A DNA stretch of 64,000 nt. Source: Tachypleus tridentatus. Taxonomy: Eukaryota > Arthropoda > Merostomata > Xiphosura > Limulidae. Location of the stretch: assembly GCF_004210375.1 (NCBI RefSeq), contig NC_134827.1, positions 102,161,285 to 102,225,284 on the forward strand, given 5' to 3'. The notes under the pieces are model-generated. The model was not told the DNA's origin and made no database searches. It was given only the letters and a program-made list of their open reading frames with translations. Positions 1 to 11,204 of the stretch are shown here, piece after piece. Both the position numbers and the translations under genes were made by a program. The stretch's first letter is position 1, and every line of letters begins with the position of its first letter.

Positions 1-66
1 GATACCCATGGTGGGCACAGCGCAGAGAGCCCATTAAGTAATTTTGTACTTAACAACAAACAAACA
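1..66 (+). mobile_element. SINE family B, 3' part (cut by window edge)
   Basis: The sequence reads as the second half of the SINE-B consensus seen repeatedly in this window: GATACCCATGGTGGGCACAG, then a run resembling CAGATAGCCCATT, a TTTTGTACTTAA segment and a CAAACAAACAAA tail. The tRNA-like head lies outside the window. Confidence 0.6.
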
Positions 67-659
67 AAATGGCTCCATGAATTGAGTACTTCACTGTTAT
101 CGACATTTTCGGCCATAATCCAGTTAATGTCTCCTCAAGCCAAAATAAATAGTGAGGCATTACAGTTGACAGCTGTTGTATTTAGGACATAATTTGGACC
201 AACACCAAATATCATATATCAAAAGAAATAGAGTTTAAACTAATTTTTTATAATTTTTTTTTTAAGTTCCAAAAATCCTTAAATTTTTATGTGGGAGTGA
301 TAATAATATAATTGTGAACTTTTTATAAGCGTGGACAGAAAGTTGCAGAAAAAAAAAACGTTTTCAGTTGGTATTAAGTATAAGATTACATTGTAAATAA
401 TGAACGGTAATTCAGTTTAAAAGTCCTGTTTACCTTCTTACTCATAATGAGCTCTTACCCACAACTAGCTCATACGCAAATTACATTTCTTGCCTTATCC
501 AATTTCCGACTAGTATACTTTCTTTACCGTAGGTGCAGTTTACTCTATACTAAAAAAAACAAAAAAAAAACACCAAAAGAACAGAAAACAAAGTTTTACA
601 GGTCAATATAATTGTCTCATGTCGTGTGAAATTTGTTTGCTTTTCATAGAACAGTGACA
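67..659. other. No gene recognised
   Basis: AT-rich DNA with scattered A and T homopolymers (for example around 250-265 and 550-570). I see no splice-flanked open frame, RNA gene or repeat with other copies in the window. Confidence 0.5.
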
Positions 660-679
660 AAACAACTTTTCCTGTTGTG

Positions 680-805
680 ATGTATAACTGATTACCTTAA
701 GAAGGTCGAAACATTGTTGTGCGCTTTATTTAAATAAAAGTTTCAATACCCATACCAGCCCTCTGGAGAATACATTTTTACTTCAAGTGGGTTTCTCGTC
801 ATCAC
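680..805 (+). repeat. Interspersed repeat, copy 1 (related to 28,960-29,065)
   Basis: A segment running from AAACATTGTTGTGCGC through AATAAAAGTTTCAATACCC and ACCAGCCCTCTGGAG aligns with 28,960-29,065 (AAACTGTTTTCTGC, AAAAGTGTTAATACCTG, ACCAGCTGTCCTGTG). Two diverged copies in unrelated surroundings indicate a dispersed repeat, probably the 3' end of an unidentified element. The family is unknown to me. Confidence 0.4.
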
Positions 806-854
806 TAATTGAGTACATCATTAAAGTTATGATACAGTTTTGTCCCTTCTTTTC

Positions 855-932
855 CCTCCCCCACAAATGACACAGCGGAATATCTGCGGACTTACAACCG
901 CTAGAAACCTGGTTTCGATGCCCGCGTATCAT
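855..932 (+). mobile_element. SINE family B fragment
   Basis: Head-like stretch with CACAGCGGAATATCTGCGGA, CTTACAACCGCTAGAAACC and GGTTTCGATGCCCG, matching the tRNA-like half (boxes A and B) of family B. The downstream half is missing or too diverged to place. Confidence 0.5.
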
Positions 933-1043
933 AGAGTTTCAACAATATGTTAACATGCTTTCTTTGAGTGAAGCAAATACTTTATATAATAAACCTTAAA
1001 ATTATCTGAGGCTTTCGAATGCTTTACAGTAACATCCAAAACA

Positions 1044-1317
1044 GGGCCCGGCACGGCCAAGCGTGTTAAGGCGTGCGACTCGTAATCCGAGGATCGCGGG
1101 TTCGCATCCCCGTCGCGCCAAACATGCTCGCCCTTTCAGCCGTGGGGGCGTCATAATGTGGCGGTCAATCCCACTATTTGTTGGTAAAAGAGTAGCCCAA
1201 GAGTTGGCGGTGGGTGGTGATGACTAGCTGCCTTCCCTCTAGTCTTACACTGCAAAATTAGGGACGGCTAGCGCAGATAGCCCTCGAGTAGCTTTGCGTG
1301 AAATTCAAAAACCAAAC
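1044..1317 (+). mobile_element. SINE family A, near full length
   Basis: Starts GGCCCGGCACGGCCAAGCG (box A-like), has a box B-like GGGTTCGCATCCCC, then the body shared by all family A copies: CGCCCTTTCAGCCGTGGGGG, GGTCAATCCCACTATT, AAAGAGTAGCCCAAGAGTTG, GGTGGTGATGACTAGCTGCC, CTAAATTAGGGACGGCTAGC-like and CAGATAGCCCTCG, ending in an AAATTCAAAAACC tail. The tRNA-like head means an internal polymerase III promoter. Non-autonomous; it would need a LINE partner. Confidence 0.85.
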
Positions 1318-1564
1318 TACGTCCACTACTTTTTTGATAATGTACTCAGTGTGCTACTGTTGTCATGTTATATAAATAAAACCTTTTATATTTATTAATA
1401 ATCATAAGTTAAAATGAAAGTTTATTCATGTGTACACATAATATGGTTTTGAAACGCTTAGAACATTAAACAGAAACGTGAAGTTAACAAATTAGTACTC
1501 AACCATAATATGCATAATTAGAACATATACCTTCAAATAAGTATCCTGTGTTTCTCTCATCAGC

Positions 1565-1844
1565 TGGCCCGGCATGGACAGGTGGGTTAAGGCGTTCGCT
1601 CGTAATCAGAGGGTCACAAGTTCGAATCCTCGTCGCACCAAATATGCTCGCCCTTTCAGTCGTGGGGGCATTATAATGTTACGGTCAATCCTACTATTCG
1701 TTGGTAAGAGAGTAGCCTAAGAGTTGGCGGTAGGTGGTGATGACTAGCTGCCTTCACCCTAGTCTTACACTCCTAAATTAGGGACGGCTAGCACAGATAG
1801 CCCTGGTGTAGCTCTGCGTGAAATTCAGAACAAACAAACAATCA
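1565..1844 (+). mobile_element. SINE family A, near full length
   Basis: Second head-to-tail copy about 250 bp after the previous one: GGCCCGGCATGGACAGGTGG start, box B-like AAGTTCGAATCCTC, the same body blocks, and a CAAACAAACAA tail. Several substitutions separate it from the 1,044 copy, so it is an independent insertion and not a recent duplication. Confidence 0.85.
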
Positions 1845-2850
1845 TTTGAATATAATAAAATACAACGCTTGATTGGAATAAGGAAGTTTTTACCGATAAA
1901 AACACCAAATTTTATTCAAAGAACAACATCAGAATTTCTTGTAGTCTCAGTTCTTTGTGTTCAAAGTGAATCTTGAGGGGCTATTGATTAGTCGTTGTTT
2001 GTGAGGTTTGCTGTATTTGTCTCAGAGAAGCCTCTTTTCGCAAAGGTCTGACAATCAGCCAAAGCAAATAGAAAGAAACTGTGTAAATGCACGTGACGCA
2101 CATAATGGTAGGTAAATAGATTAAGAAACAAGAGACCATAATCTCTCTTTTTTCTCTCTCTCTCTTTTAAAACGTGCTGTTTTTGAAGTATGTATACAAA
2201 CCGTTTATTTATAGAAGTACCCGATCATTTTAGTAATTCAATGATTCTGTGTTATTCATTGCGTTAATATTCAATTTGTGTTAAGCTTGTAACACCTCAA
2301 CAAACGCCGTATCTTATCCTGCAAAAAACAACAACAAAATACACACGAACAAACTATATTTGAAGAGTGGTCAGTTCGTCAAATACGAACATCTTCCGAT
2401 GTTTACAGAGAAATACGAGCTAGTTAATGTGAAACCATTCGGGCACTGAAGGCTCGAAGGTTTTACTGGTGTGAGAAAGCAAAACCTAAACATTTCATTT
2501 GTCAGTCTAATAGTCTGAAACCTAAAATAACTCTTGGAGAGCAATTTCCTGAGACAAGACAACTGAAGTTGAAGTATTTTCTTCATTTAGGGTTAAAAAT
2601 AAAACATAAAGAAATGCGTGTTTGTTTTCGTTCCGAGAAACTGCTAGGAATGATCCATTTATTATTTATTTATCCTTAAGCTAAAGTGTTTTGTTTTACC
2701 TTCTTTTCGAATTGTTTGTTTGTTTTTTTCTCGATAATGTAAATGTCTTTCAACAATTTAATTATTTTTTATAGAACGTCTACAGTAATCGAAGTGAAAA
2801 TATTTGCATTTTCCGTAAGTTTTTATCAGTGGAAATAAAACTATCTATCT
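1845..2850. other. No gene recognised
   Basis: AT-rich DNA with a CT microsatellite (about 2,144-2,166). A 71-codon minus-strand frame (2,371-2,586) has no recognisable domain and no convincing splice context, so I treat it as chance. Confidence 0.5.
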
Positions 2851-2851
2851 C

Positions 2852-2945
2852 ACGGTCCTTCTGTGGCTCAGCGATCGGTTAACGAACTCAAAACGCCAAA
2901 ATCTGTTGTTCGAGCTCCAGCGATAAAAAAAAGCGCAGCTATTTC
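2852..2945 (+). mobile_element. SINE family B, degenerate
   Basis: CCTTCTGTGGCTCAGCGATC followed by CGAACTCAAAACGCCAAAA and TTGTTCGAGCTCCAGCG matches the family B head in order, with many substitutions; the 3' half is not recognisable. Confidence 0.45.
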
Positions 2946-3087
2946 ATTGTGTAACTTTTCACCAAAAGAGTACCACATTTCTACCATGTAAATATTGAAC
3001 ACCATGCTATGGACTTTATGTATTAAAATTTACGATACATCTAATTTACGAGAGTGCATCCGCTCAGAAATGGAACTGTTGAAAGTT

Positions 3088-3195
3088 TGTTTTAAAGCAA
3101 AGCCACAGCGGAGTATCTGCTGTGCCCACCGTGGGAGAATCGAACCTCAGATTTTAGAGTTGTAAGTCCGTAAACTTACCCCTGTTCTATCGTCC
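3088..3195 (-). mobile_element. SINE family B, minus strand
   Basis: Reverse-oriented family B: AAGCAAAGCCACAGCGGAG, TGCTGTGCCCACCGTGGGAG, AATCGAACCTCAGATTTTAG and GTTGTAAGTCCGTAAACTTA are complements of the family B tail, the GGTGGGCAGAGCA block, box B and the CGGACTTACAACG block in the expected order. Confidence 0.6.
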
Positions 3196-3689
3196 AGAAT
3201 ATTGGAAGTTTTTATAAGCTCGCGTAGTTGAACCTACATCTACATTAAGCAGGTGGGTGCTGTCACCAAGTTACGTAAGTTGAACAGGTTAATACAGGAA
3301 TACGTGATTTGAACAGGCTGATACAGGAATACTTTAAAGGTATAAAATCAGTTATATGTAACACTCACTTTTCGATGTGAAGTTTAACGAAGTACTAAAA
3401 CAGAAAACAGTTTTACCTTTTGTTTAATGTTAAACGCACTACATATAAGTGACATTGTAGTTCTTTGAAGTGAAAAAACTTTAATTATTGGTACATTAAC
3501 ATATTGCAGAGGATTTAAATACCAACAACAACAAATATCGGTCTGAGATTCCTTCTTTAATCGATCGAGAATTTTTGATAAGTGGATAGAAAATCCAACC
3601 TCTCTGGTTCCGCTACTGAGATCGATCTAGGAGAAGAACGTGCAATTCAGTGTGTTAGTTGAGTTTGAAGAAAGTAAGAAGATAAAGGA

Positions 3690-3965
3690 AATAACTATTT
3701 ATATATATAACTATTTACATATATATAACTATTTATATAAATATCACTATTTATATCCATATAACTACTTATATATATATAACTATTCATATATGTATAT
3801 AACTATTTACATATATATAACTATTTATATATATATAACTATTTATATAAATATCACTATTTATATCCATATAACTACTTATATATATAGATATTTATAT
3901 ACATATAATTATTTATATATATATAACTGTTTATATACATATAAATATTAATATATATAACTATT
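3690..3965. repeat. AT-rich microsatellite (TATA-type, about 19-bp unit)
   Basis: A decaying array around ATATATAACTATTTATAT repeated from about 3,690 to 3,965, with longer internal duplications (the ATCACTATTTATATCC block recurs at about 3,741 and 3,853). A 103-codon ORF here is almost wholly Tyr/Ile/Asn and is a by-product of the repeat. Confidence 0.9.
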
Positions 3966-4040
3966 GTTTCACCACATGTTAAAGAACACGGGAAGTAATT
4001 CGTTTACTAGGTGTCAGTTAAAGAACTGACAGACTGTTGA

Positions 4041-5532
4041 CTTACCAGACCCCGCTCATCAGAGACTATTTACGTAGATACGAACTTATCTTACCAGATC
4101 CCAGTCATCACAGACTATTTACGTAGATACGAACTTATCTTACCAGATCCCACTCATCACAGACTATGTACTTAGATATGAACTTATCTTACCAGACCCC
4201 AGTCATCACAGACTGTGTACTTAGATACGAACTTATCTTACTAGATCCCACTCATCACAGACTGTGTACTTAGATATGAACTTATCTTACTAGATCCCAC
4301 TCATCACAGACTATTTACTTAGATACGAACTTATCTTACCAGATCCCAGTCATCACAGACTATTTACTTAGATACGAACTTATCTTACCAGATCCCAGTC
4401 ATCACAGACTATTTACTTAGATACGAACTTATCTTACCAGATCCCAGTCATCACAGACTATTTACTTAGATACGAACTTATCTTACCAGATCCCACTCAT
4501 CACAGACTATGTACTTAGATATGAACTTATCTTACCAGACCCCAGTCATCACAGACTGTGTACTTAGATACGAACTTATCTTACTAGATCCCACTCATCA
4601 CAGACTATTTACTTAGATACGAACTTATCTTACCAGATCCCAGTCATCACAGACTATTTACTTAGATACGAACTTATCTTACCAGATCCCAGTCATCACA
4701 GACTATTTACTTAGATACGAACTTATCTTACCAGATCCCAGTCATCACAGACTATTTACTTAGATACGAACTTATCTTACCAGATCCCAGTCATCACAGA
4801 CTATTTACGTAGATACGAACTTATCTTACCAGATCCCAGTCATCACAGACTATTTACTTAGATACGAACTTATCTTACCAGATCCCAGTCATCACAGACT
4901 ATTTACTTAGATACGAACTTATCTTACCAGATCCCACTCATCACAGACTATTTACTTAGATACGAACTTATCTTACCAGATCCCACTCATCACAGACTAT
5001 TTACTTAGATACGAACTTATCTTACCAGATCCCACTCATCACAGACTATGTACTTAGATACGAACTTATCTTACCAGATCCCAGTCATCACAGACTATTT
5101 ACTTAGATACGAACTTATCTTACCAGATCCCAGTCATCACAGACTATTTACTTAGATACGAACTTATCTTACCAGATCCCACTCATCACAGACTATTTAC
5201 TTAGATACGAACTTATCTTACCAGATCCCAGTCATCACAGACTATTTACTTAGATACGAACTTATCTTACCAGATCCCACTCATCACAGACTATGTACTT
5301 AGATACGAACTTATCTTACCAGATCCCAGTCATCACAGACTATGTACTTAGATACGAACTTATCTTACCAGATCCCAGTCATCACAGACTGTGTACTTAG
5401 ATACGAACTTATCTTACCAGATCCCACTCATCACAGACTATGTACTTAGATACGAACTTATCTTACCAGATCCCAGTAATCACAGACTATGTACTTAGAT
5501 ATGAACTTATCTTACCAGACTCCAGTCATAAC
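4041..5532. repeat. 49-bp minisatellite, about 30 copies
   Basis: Unit of 49 bp, anchored on TCTTACCAGATCCCAGTCAT, then CACAGACTATTTACTTAGAT and ACGAACTTA. Period measured by eye from successive TCTTACCAG anchors at 4,432 and 4,481. Few variable sites (CAGTCAT/CACTCAT, ATTTAC/ATGTAC/GTGTAC, TACGAA/TATGAA, ACCAG/ACTAG), and variants recur in blocks, which indicates duplication of multi-unit segments. Confidence 0.95.
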
Positions 5533-5607
5533 ACTTCATTGCTGTAAGCGATCGGGGCACAAAAATGTTTATTCATTATATATACATGTGTGTCATTCGA
5601 TTCAAAA

Positions 5608-5702
5608 GCAGCCCCTCAGTGGCACAGCGTTATGTCTGCAGACTTACAACGCCAGCGGCCAGGGTTTTGATACCTCTAGAGGGCATAACACAAACAAACA
5701 AT
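5608..5702 (+). mobile_element. SINE family B, shortened
   Basis: AGCCCCTCAGTGGCACAGCG, TATGTCTGCAGACTTACAAC and a box B-like GGTTTTGATACCTC followed by an early CACAAACAAACAA tail. The CAGATAGCCCATTG block is deleted. Confidence 0.6.
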
Positions 5703-5904
5703 TCCTGAGTAGTGACTATATAGAGGCTTCCAATAATTTTCTTTAAGATTTATCACATCAAAGGTTATTTATTGCACTATCAATCACTAACCCTCAACCA
5801 AATGTTTTAACACACGTAAATATGTATTAATTTAACAACATGCTTTTATCTTTATTTTTAGGATTTCTTAAACATCTTTTCCAAAATTGGTTAGAACCAT
5901 TGAA

Positions 5905-5990
5905 TTTGTTTGTCTGTTTGTAATTAACCACAAAGCTACACAATAGACTGTCTGTGTTCTGCCTGGCACAGGCAGCGAAATCCTGTTTCT
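5905..5990 (-). mobile_element. SINE family B fragment, minus strand
   Basis: Begins with the complement of the A-rich tail (TTGTTTGTCTGTTTGTAATT), then CACAAAGCTACACAATAGAC and TCTGTGTTCTGCCTGGCAC, the complement of the 3' half of family B. The head is not preserved. Confidence 0.55.
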
Positions 5991-6412
5991 TCTGTTGTAC
6001 ATCTGCGTACATATCACCTTGCCGCCGGAGGACAAAAGCATTGAGAAACATTTTAATATTAGCTGCCTGTAGTGTGAGTGTGTTTGTTCTGTTTTTCTGA
6101 TTTATTTCGTCATAATATATCACTTCTTTGGAGAGATTTTAGCCGTGAACAAGGTTCGATGAGGCTGGTAGAGCAGAACTGAAAGTATAAGTCCTGTTGC
6201 ACACGACACCGAATTGTCCCGCGAAATCCTCAAATGGTATTAGTTATACTCAGAACATACAGCACGCTAATAAAGAAGAAAGCGTTTCGTAAAGAAATAT
6301 TGGCACTTCTCAAACGCAATCCATACGCTTTTACAGCTACACTTAACTATAAACCAAATATGTATTAATTGTATCAGTAAAATATTTTGTTCGGAAAGCT
6401 TTCTAATTTCTT

Positions 6413-6688
6413 GGCCCGGCATGGCCGGGTGGTTAAGGCACTCGAATCGTAATCCGAGAGTCGCGGATTCGAATCCTCGTCGCACCAAATATGCTCGCCC
6501 TTTCAGCCGTAGAGGTATTATAATGTTACGGTCAATCCCACTATTTGTTGGAAAAGAGTAGCCCAAGAGTTGGTGGTAGGTGGTGATTACTAGCTGCCTT
6601 CCCTCTAGTCTTACACTGCTAAATTAGGGACGGCTAGCGAAGATAGCCCTCGTGTAGCTTTGCGTGAAATTCAGAATAAACAAATATC
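6413..6688 (+). mobile_element. SINE family A, near full length
   Basis: GGCCCGGCATGGCCGGGTGG head, GATTCGAATCCTCGTCGCAC box B region, then the usual body blocks and an ATTCAGAATAAACAAATA tail. One of the best preserved copies. The 99-codon minus-strand frame at 6,267-6,566 overlaps its head and is not a gene. Confidence 0.85.
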
Positions 6689-6775
6689 CGTAAACCAGCG
6701 GGAAACATAGTTCTTGAACGAACGTAGATCAATGTTATGAAAGCTTAATTATCACAAATAAATGTGTTTCAAATT

Positions 6776-6900
6776 GTCCTCCAGTGGTTCAGCGGTATGT
6801 CTGCGGACTTACAACGCTAAAAACCAGGTTCGATACCCGTGATGGGCAGAGCACAGATAGACCGTTGTGTAGCTTTGTCCTTAATTCAAAAACGACAACA
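6776..6900 (+). mobile_element. SINE family B, near full length
   Basis: Reference-quality copy for this window: TCCTCCAGTGGTTCAGCGGT, ATGTCTGCGGACTTACAACG, CCAGGTTCGATACCCGTGAT, GGGCAGAGCACAGATAGACC, GTTGTGTAGCTTTGTCCTTA and an A-rich end. The CAGTGGTTCAGCGGT and GGTTCGATACCC blocks correspond to tRNA-like boxes A and B. Confidence 0.75.
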
Positions 6901-8146
6901 GCGTTTCAAATTCATGCAGTAGACCAGCTGTTTAACTTTCTCTTTGTTCAATAATGTTGTGCTTTTGCATTTGGATGTGTCTGTGTTGTTTTTTATTTTT
7001 TTTGGCTAGATGGCGTTTTCACGTCACATGATAACCGTAAGGCTTAATAACTAAAACTTTCTTGAAACTTTAAGAAATACTTCAAGTCAGATATAAGGAG
7101 CAAATCGGGTGAGAATAGAGTGTTTACTGTGTGTACTACATTGTATATTGATTACTGAGTTAGCGAACTTGTTAGTTGGTTTGTCTGTTACTCTTATTTA
7201 GTTCAATGCTGAAAATTCTGAGTTTGTTTTAACGAAGTACGAGAGACATGAGAACGAGATTAGTTAGTAAGTGACTGTTTAGCCTTATTTGTAATGTTAA
7301 TCTTATTGTTAGTTCTCGTGAGTTGAATAAATAAATACTTTTTGTTATCGTCGAGAGGATTGTGCTTTGCGTTATTTTATTAGCGAATTATCTTAAATCA
7401 ACTTGCACAGAAGTTGAAATTGTTAGAACAATAGCAAATACGTCTTCTCAGTGAAGCTAAATGTTCGGAGTTGTTCATCCGAAGGGTTTTCTTTTTCGAA
7501 CAGCGTTGTTCAGTTCTCATAGCATATATATATTTATGATAAAGTGTGGGTTGAAGGGCAATTCAAACTAAACCCAAAGAGTGATTACACTATATAAATA
7601 ACGTCGTGTTTTCTAGTTGCCATGACAACAGCGATTAAGTAGGGTCACTTTCTTTTAATCACGCGGATTACTACCATTAACTTTTACAGCGAGTGCACTT
7701 GAGTCCTAACAAAGTTTTGGTTAACACAGCTAATCCCAAATGCCCATAATGACACCTTATAGCCGTATTAAACATATGGTACCTGTATTAAAGCAATAAA
7801 GAAAACATTGTACGGACAGGAATTCGACCATCTGAGGCCCTGATGGATACTTACTTTAAAAAAAAAGAAGAGATTTCGCTCCACCGTGAGGTAATGAACG
7901 AAGGGTCAAATTAGTCTTTCCTCACTCTTTTAGTTCCAAATTTTCCTGTTCAACATCGTAAACCAAGAGTCTAACCACAATTTGGTCGTTACATTTTTGT
8001 TACAAAACGACGTCGAAGAAATGACCACAAAAAACCGTAATTGTACAAATATATGTCCCTAATCAATGCAGTATGGGTATTTATATCAAATAATGTTTTC
8101 ATCGTAAAGAATAATAACCATCAAGTGATCAGTGTTTTTTTTTTTT
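6901..8146. other. No gene recognised
   Basis: Contains a GGCTAGATGGCG string near 7,003-7,014 that partly resembles the CTCF-like motif at 10,642, an AATAAATAAATA polyadenylation-like stretch near 7,326, and an A/T-rich remainder. I see no coding exon or second copy of this sequence. Confidence 0.4.
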
Positions 8147-8213
8147 TATTTAAGCGCAAAACTGCACAATAGACTATTTGCATCTTGTCCGCCAGGGGAA
8201 TCGAGCTTTCGTC
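8147..8213 (-). mobile_element. SINE family B fragment, minus strand
   Basis: AAGCGCAAAACTGCACAATA, GACTATTTGCATCTTGTCCG and AATCGAGCTTTCGTCTG are complements of the family B 3' half up to box B; the copy stops where the next SINE begins. Confidence 0.45.
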
Positions 8214-8215
8214 TG

Positions 8216-8474
8216 TTTTTTTATTAAGCACAAAGTTACACGAGGGCTATCTGTGCTAGCCGTCCCTAATTTAGTAGTGTAAGTAGGGAGCTAGTCATAA
8301 CCACCCACCGCCAACTCTTGGGCTACTCTTTTGCCAACAAATAGTGGGATTGACCCTCACATTATAACGCCCCCACGGCTGAAAAGGCGAGCATGTTTGG
8401 CGCGACGGGGATGTGAACCCGCGATCCTCAGATTACGAGTCGCACGCTTTAATACGCTTGGCCATATCGGACCC
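8216..8474 (-). mobile_element. SINE family A, minus strand
   Basis: Full reverse-complement order: tail, GAGGGCTATCTGTGCTAGCC, GTCCCTAATTTAGTAGTG, CAACTCTTGGGCTACTCTTT, AACAAATAGTGGGATTGACC, CACGGCTGAAAAGGCGAGCA, GAACCCGCGATCCTCAGATT and a head ending TTGGCCATATCGGACCC. Two short ORFs, one per strand (8,331-8,552 and 8,357-8,569), lie over it and are artefacts of its GC-rich body. Confidence 0.85.
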
Positions 8475-8783
8475 ATTATAATTCGAAGCTCATTGTGTGT
8501 AGAACTTGGTTGCATAAACAACCTTCCTATGTATATTAAAACATTGTACTGAAGAGATAAAGTAAACAAGTAAAGAAAACAAATTTCAAAAATTCAAAAA
8601 GGAAGTAAATCTAGGGATGGCTAATATCAATCCTTCATAAATAATATAAACAAGATGGTAGGGATGGTATTTGCATCATCCCTGCGTAATAATACATACA
8701 AGAATTAACATGTAGCAATACATATAACTATTCAATCACTACTAAATTGATCTAGTGTTTGTCTCTTACATTTTAATACAGTG

Positions 8784-9022
8784 TCTAGTGCAGGGCGCTC
8801 AACTCGCAATCTGAGGGTCACGGGTTAGAATCCCTGCCCCACCAAACAACCGCGGTGACACTGTAATGTGACGGTCAATCCCACTATTCGCTGGTAAAAG
8901 AGAAGCCCAATTGTTGGCGGTGAGTGGTGATGACTGTCATTCCTCTAGTATTACACTCCTAAATTAGGTACGGCTAGCGCAGATAACCCTCGTGTAGCTT
9001 TACAAACATTCAAAAACAAACA
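8784..9022 (+). mobile_element. SINE family A, damaged 5' end and deleted centre
   Basis: Head begins imperfectly (AGTGCAGGGCGCTCAACTCG), box B-like GGGTTAGAATCCCTGCCCCA, the CCGTGGGGG block is replaced by ACCGCGGTGACAC, then GGTCAATCCCACTATTCGCT and the rest of the body to CCCTCGTGTAGCTTTACA. Confidence 0.7.
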
Positions 9023-9155
9023 GCCCCCCGCTAGTACAGTGGTATGTCTACGGATTTACAACGCTAAAGTCAGGGGTTCGATTCCTCTCGGTGGGCCCAG
9101 CAGATAGCCCGATGTGGCTTTGCAATAAGAAAACATACACACACACAAAAAAAAA
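9023..9155 (+). mobile_element. SINE family C (third tRNA-headed type)
   Basis: GCCCCCCGCTAGTACAGTGG, TATGTCTACGGATTTACAAC, GGGGTTCGATTCCTCTCGGT, GGGCCCAGCAGATAGCCCGA and TGTGGCTTTGCAATAAGAAA with a CACACACACAC tail. It differs from family B by the ACGGATTTACAACGC block and the GCAATAAGAAAACA end. Fragments of the same type lie at 34,800 and 40,705. Confidence 0.6.
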
Positions 9156-9380
9156 AACTGTGCCTATGCTATTATGTAGGGGTGAGCAAATGCCATCTTT
9201 ACTGTCTTGTTGGCTTTGTTTTTGGAGGATTGATATTAAACCTTCCTATATTTACTTCCTTTTTTGCATTTTATTTAGCTATATCACATAATACAAATGA
9301 TATTATTGCACAAATTCAACCACACTGGTACACAAATACATTTGTTTATATCAGATAAACCAATTACCTTTCTGGCCCTC

Positions 9381-9652
9381 AGCCCCGGCATGGCCAAGTG
9401 TGTTACGGCGTTCGACTCGTAATCTGAGGGTCGCGGGTTCGAATCCTGGTCGCACCAAACATGTTCGCCCTTTCAGCCGTGGGGGCGTTATAATGTTACG
9501 ATCAATCCCACTATTCGTTGGTAAAAGAGTAGCCCAAGAGTTGGCGGTGGGTGGTGATGACTAGCTGCCTTCCCTCTAGTCTTACACTGCTAAATTAGGG
9601 ACGGCTAGCACAGATAGCCCTTAAGTAGCTTTGCGCGAAATTCAAAACAAGC
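9381..9652 (+). mobile_element. SINE family A, near full length
   Basis: GCCCCGGCATGGCCAAGTGT head, GGGTTCGAATCCTGGTCGCA box B region, all body blocks, and a GCGAAATTCAAAACAAGCAA end. It is among the least diverged family A copies here. Confidence 0.85.
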
Positions 9653-10067
9653 AATCTTTGGCCCTCTGTCGGAGAATTGGGAGAAAATTAAGATCTTAAG
9701 AAATGGAAGCCATATATTTGTTGTTTTGGCATTACACTATTTCACTTTAAAGTACGTTCCACATCAAACTGAGCACTATTAAAATATACTTACTTTTAAT
9801 TAATAAATTCACAGTGAAACATTATAAAAAATCTTTGAAACAAGTTCCAAGAGACACATACTCTTTATGTGTGTGTGTTACGAACTTCGAAGTAGCATAG
9901 AGATGTTAGACTGAAATATTTTTAGGACCACCGTATAATTGGTTCTTGATCAATTTTCTTATTGTTTCAATATAGTGTTAGAAAAACAGGAATGACCAAC
10001 CAGACGCAGTTTCGGAGGTTTCTTTCCCTTTTGAACCCAACGTTTCGTTTATCTTTTGTTTTTTCGT

Positions 10068-10192
10068 ACTCTCTCCCTATGGCTCAGCGATATATTTGAA
10101 GACTCACAACGTTAAAAATCGAGGTTTTATCCCTAAGGTGAGCATGAATCAGATAATCTGTTGTGTAGCTTCGAGTTCACACACAAAAAAAA
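10068..10192 (+). mobile_element. SINE family B, diverged
   Basis: CTCCCTATGGCTCAGCGATA, GAAGACTCACAACGTTAAAA, GGTTTTATCCCTAAGGTGAG, AATCAGATAATCTGTTGTGT and an A-rich tail follow the family B order with many substitutions. Confidence 0.6.
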
Positions 10193-11204
10193 ACAGACAA
10201 AATTTTGACATCTCTTTGCAGTAGATGAATAATTGAAATGTATTTCAAAATACTGTACTTGATTTGAATAGTTACTTTAATTAAAGACGTAAACGTGTTA
10301 TTAAATAATCAGTGATTGCTAGAAACACAAATGTGTTCCTAAATTAGCGAATTAATGTATTTGCTACATATATATATCTACACACAGAGAGAGAAAAAAA
10401 AACGATGTACGACATCAGCCAAGAGTCCAATATTACCATGACGTCTACTCCGTCTCTCTTCAAGCGAACTTCATGATCTTATGAAAACACACGGGTTACA
10501 AAAAATTAATTAAAAACAAAACTCAGAAACCATATAACAGGAGAGCTTCCTAATTTGTACCCGCTGGACAAAAGTCTGCTTTTCCAAAGCGCTTTTGTTG
10601 TAGGGTTTCGTATTTTTCTCAAGTATAAGAGTTTTGTAATGGCGCCATCTAGTGGCTAGTTTGAAAGCATTTACTTGGCTGCTCATTTAACTGCACATTT
10701 TATGACATGTTTGAGTGTTCATAACTTTTGTTTTCCTTCTTTTTTATATGGAAACATATAGAAAGAAAAATAACTAAATGGTCAGATAACATATATTTAA
10801 ATTTTCTTATATATATCACAAGAGAACATTTTAAAAATAAATTATGTTGAGGTAGTGAATTTATTTACTCAGCAGAGGTCCTTAAAAAATCACCAAAACT
10901 ACACAACAGCAAGAAAAGATTAAGTCGACGTAAAGAAACCCTATTATAATACGTATAGTATTCTTGAATGAAGTGATAATCTTTTAAAAATCTGATAAAC
11001 TTTCCAATTTATAATATCAAAAATAAAACAAAAATGTTTTTTTTCTTGGTAACACAATGTTACAACATAAATTTTGCAACTTCCTCAGAGGTGACGATGC
11101 TTATTGATGTTATATAGAAAAGCAAATAATCTGTGTACTGTATGATTTTTGTCAGATTTTATCGTAACTTTTTAAGCATAAATTTTTATTGTAATCTATG
11201 TTAT
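10193..11204. other. No gene recognised (apart from the motif at 10,642)
   Basis: AT-rich sequence with short low-complexity runs (for example GAGAGAGAAAAAAAAAC at about 10,387). No exon-like frame or repeated element seen. Confidence 0.4.
10642..10655 (-). promoter_or_regulatory. CTCF-like core motif
   Basis: The plus strand reads GCGCCATCTAGTGG; its complement CCACTAGATGGCGC fits the conserved CTCF core (CCA-S-YAG-R-K-GGC-R-S as I recall it) at every position. CTCF is present in arthropods, so a bound insulator site is possible. A single 14-bp match is only suggestive. Confidence 0.35.

Noticed and set aside
1044-1120. True tRNA genes at the heads of SINE copies (also 6,413, 9,381, 24,624 and others)
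   Set aside because: Box A- and B-like sequences are present, but the 3' acceptor half is replaced by SINE body, heads are mutated differently in each copy, and all are followed by the same non-tRNA sequence.
3640-3951. 103-codon plus-strand ORF
   Set aside because: Its sequence is almost entirely Tyr/Ile/Asn from an ATATATAACTATTTATAT array.
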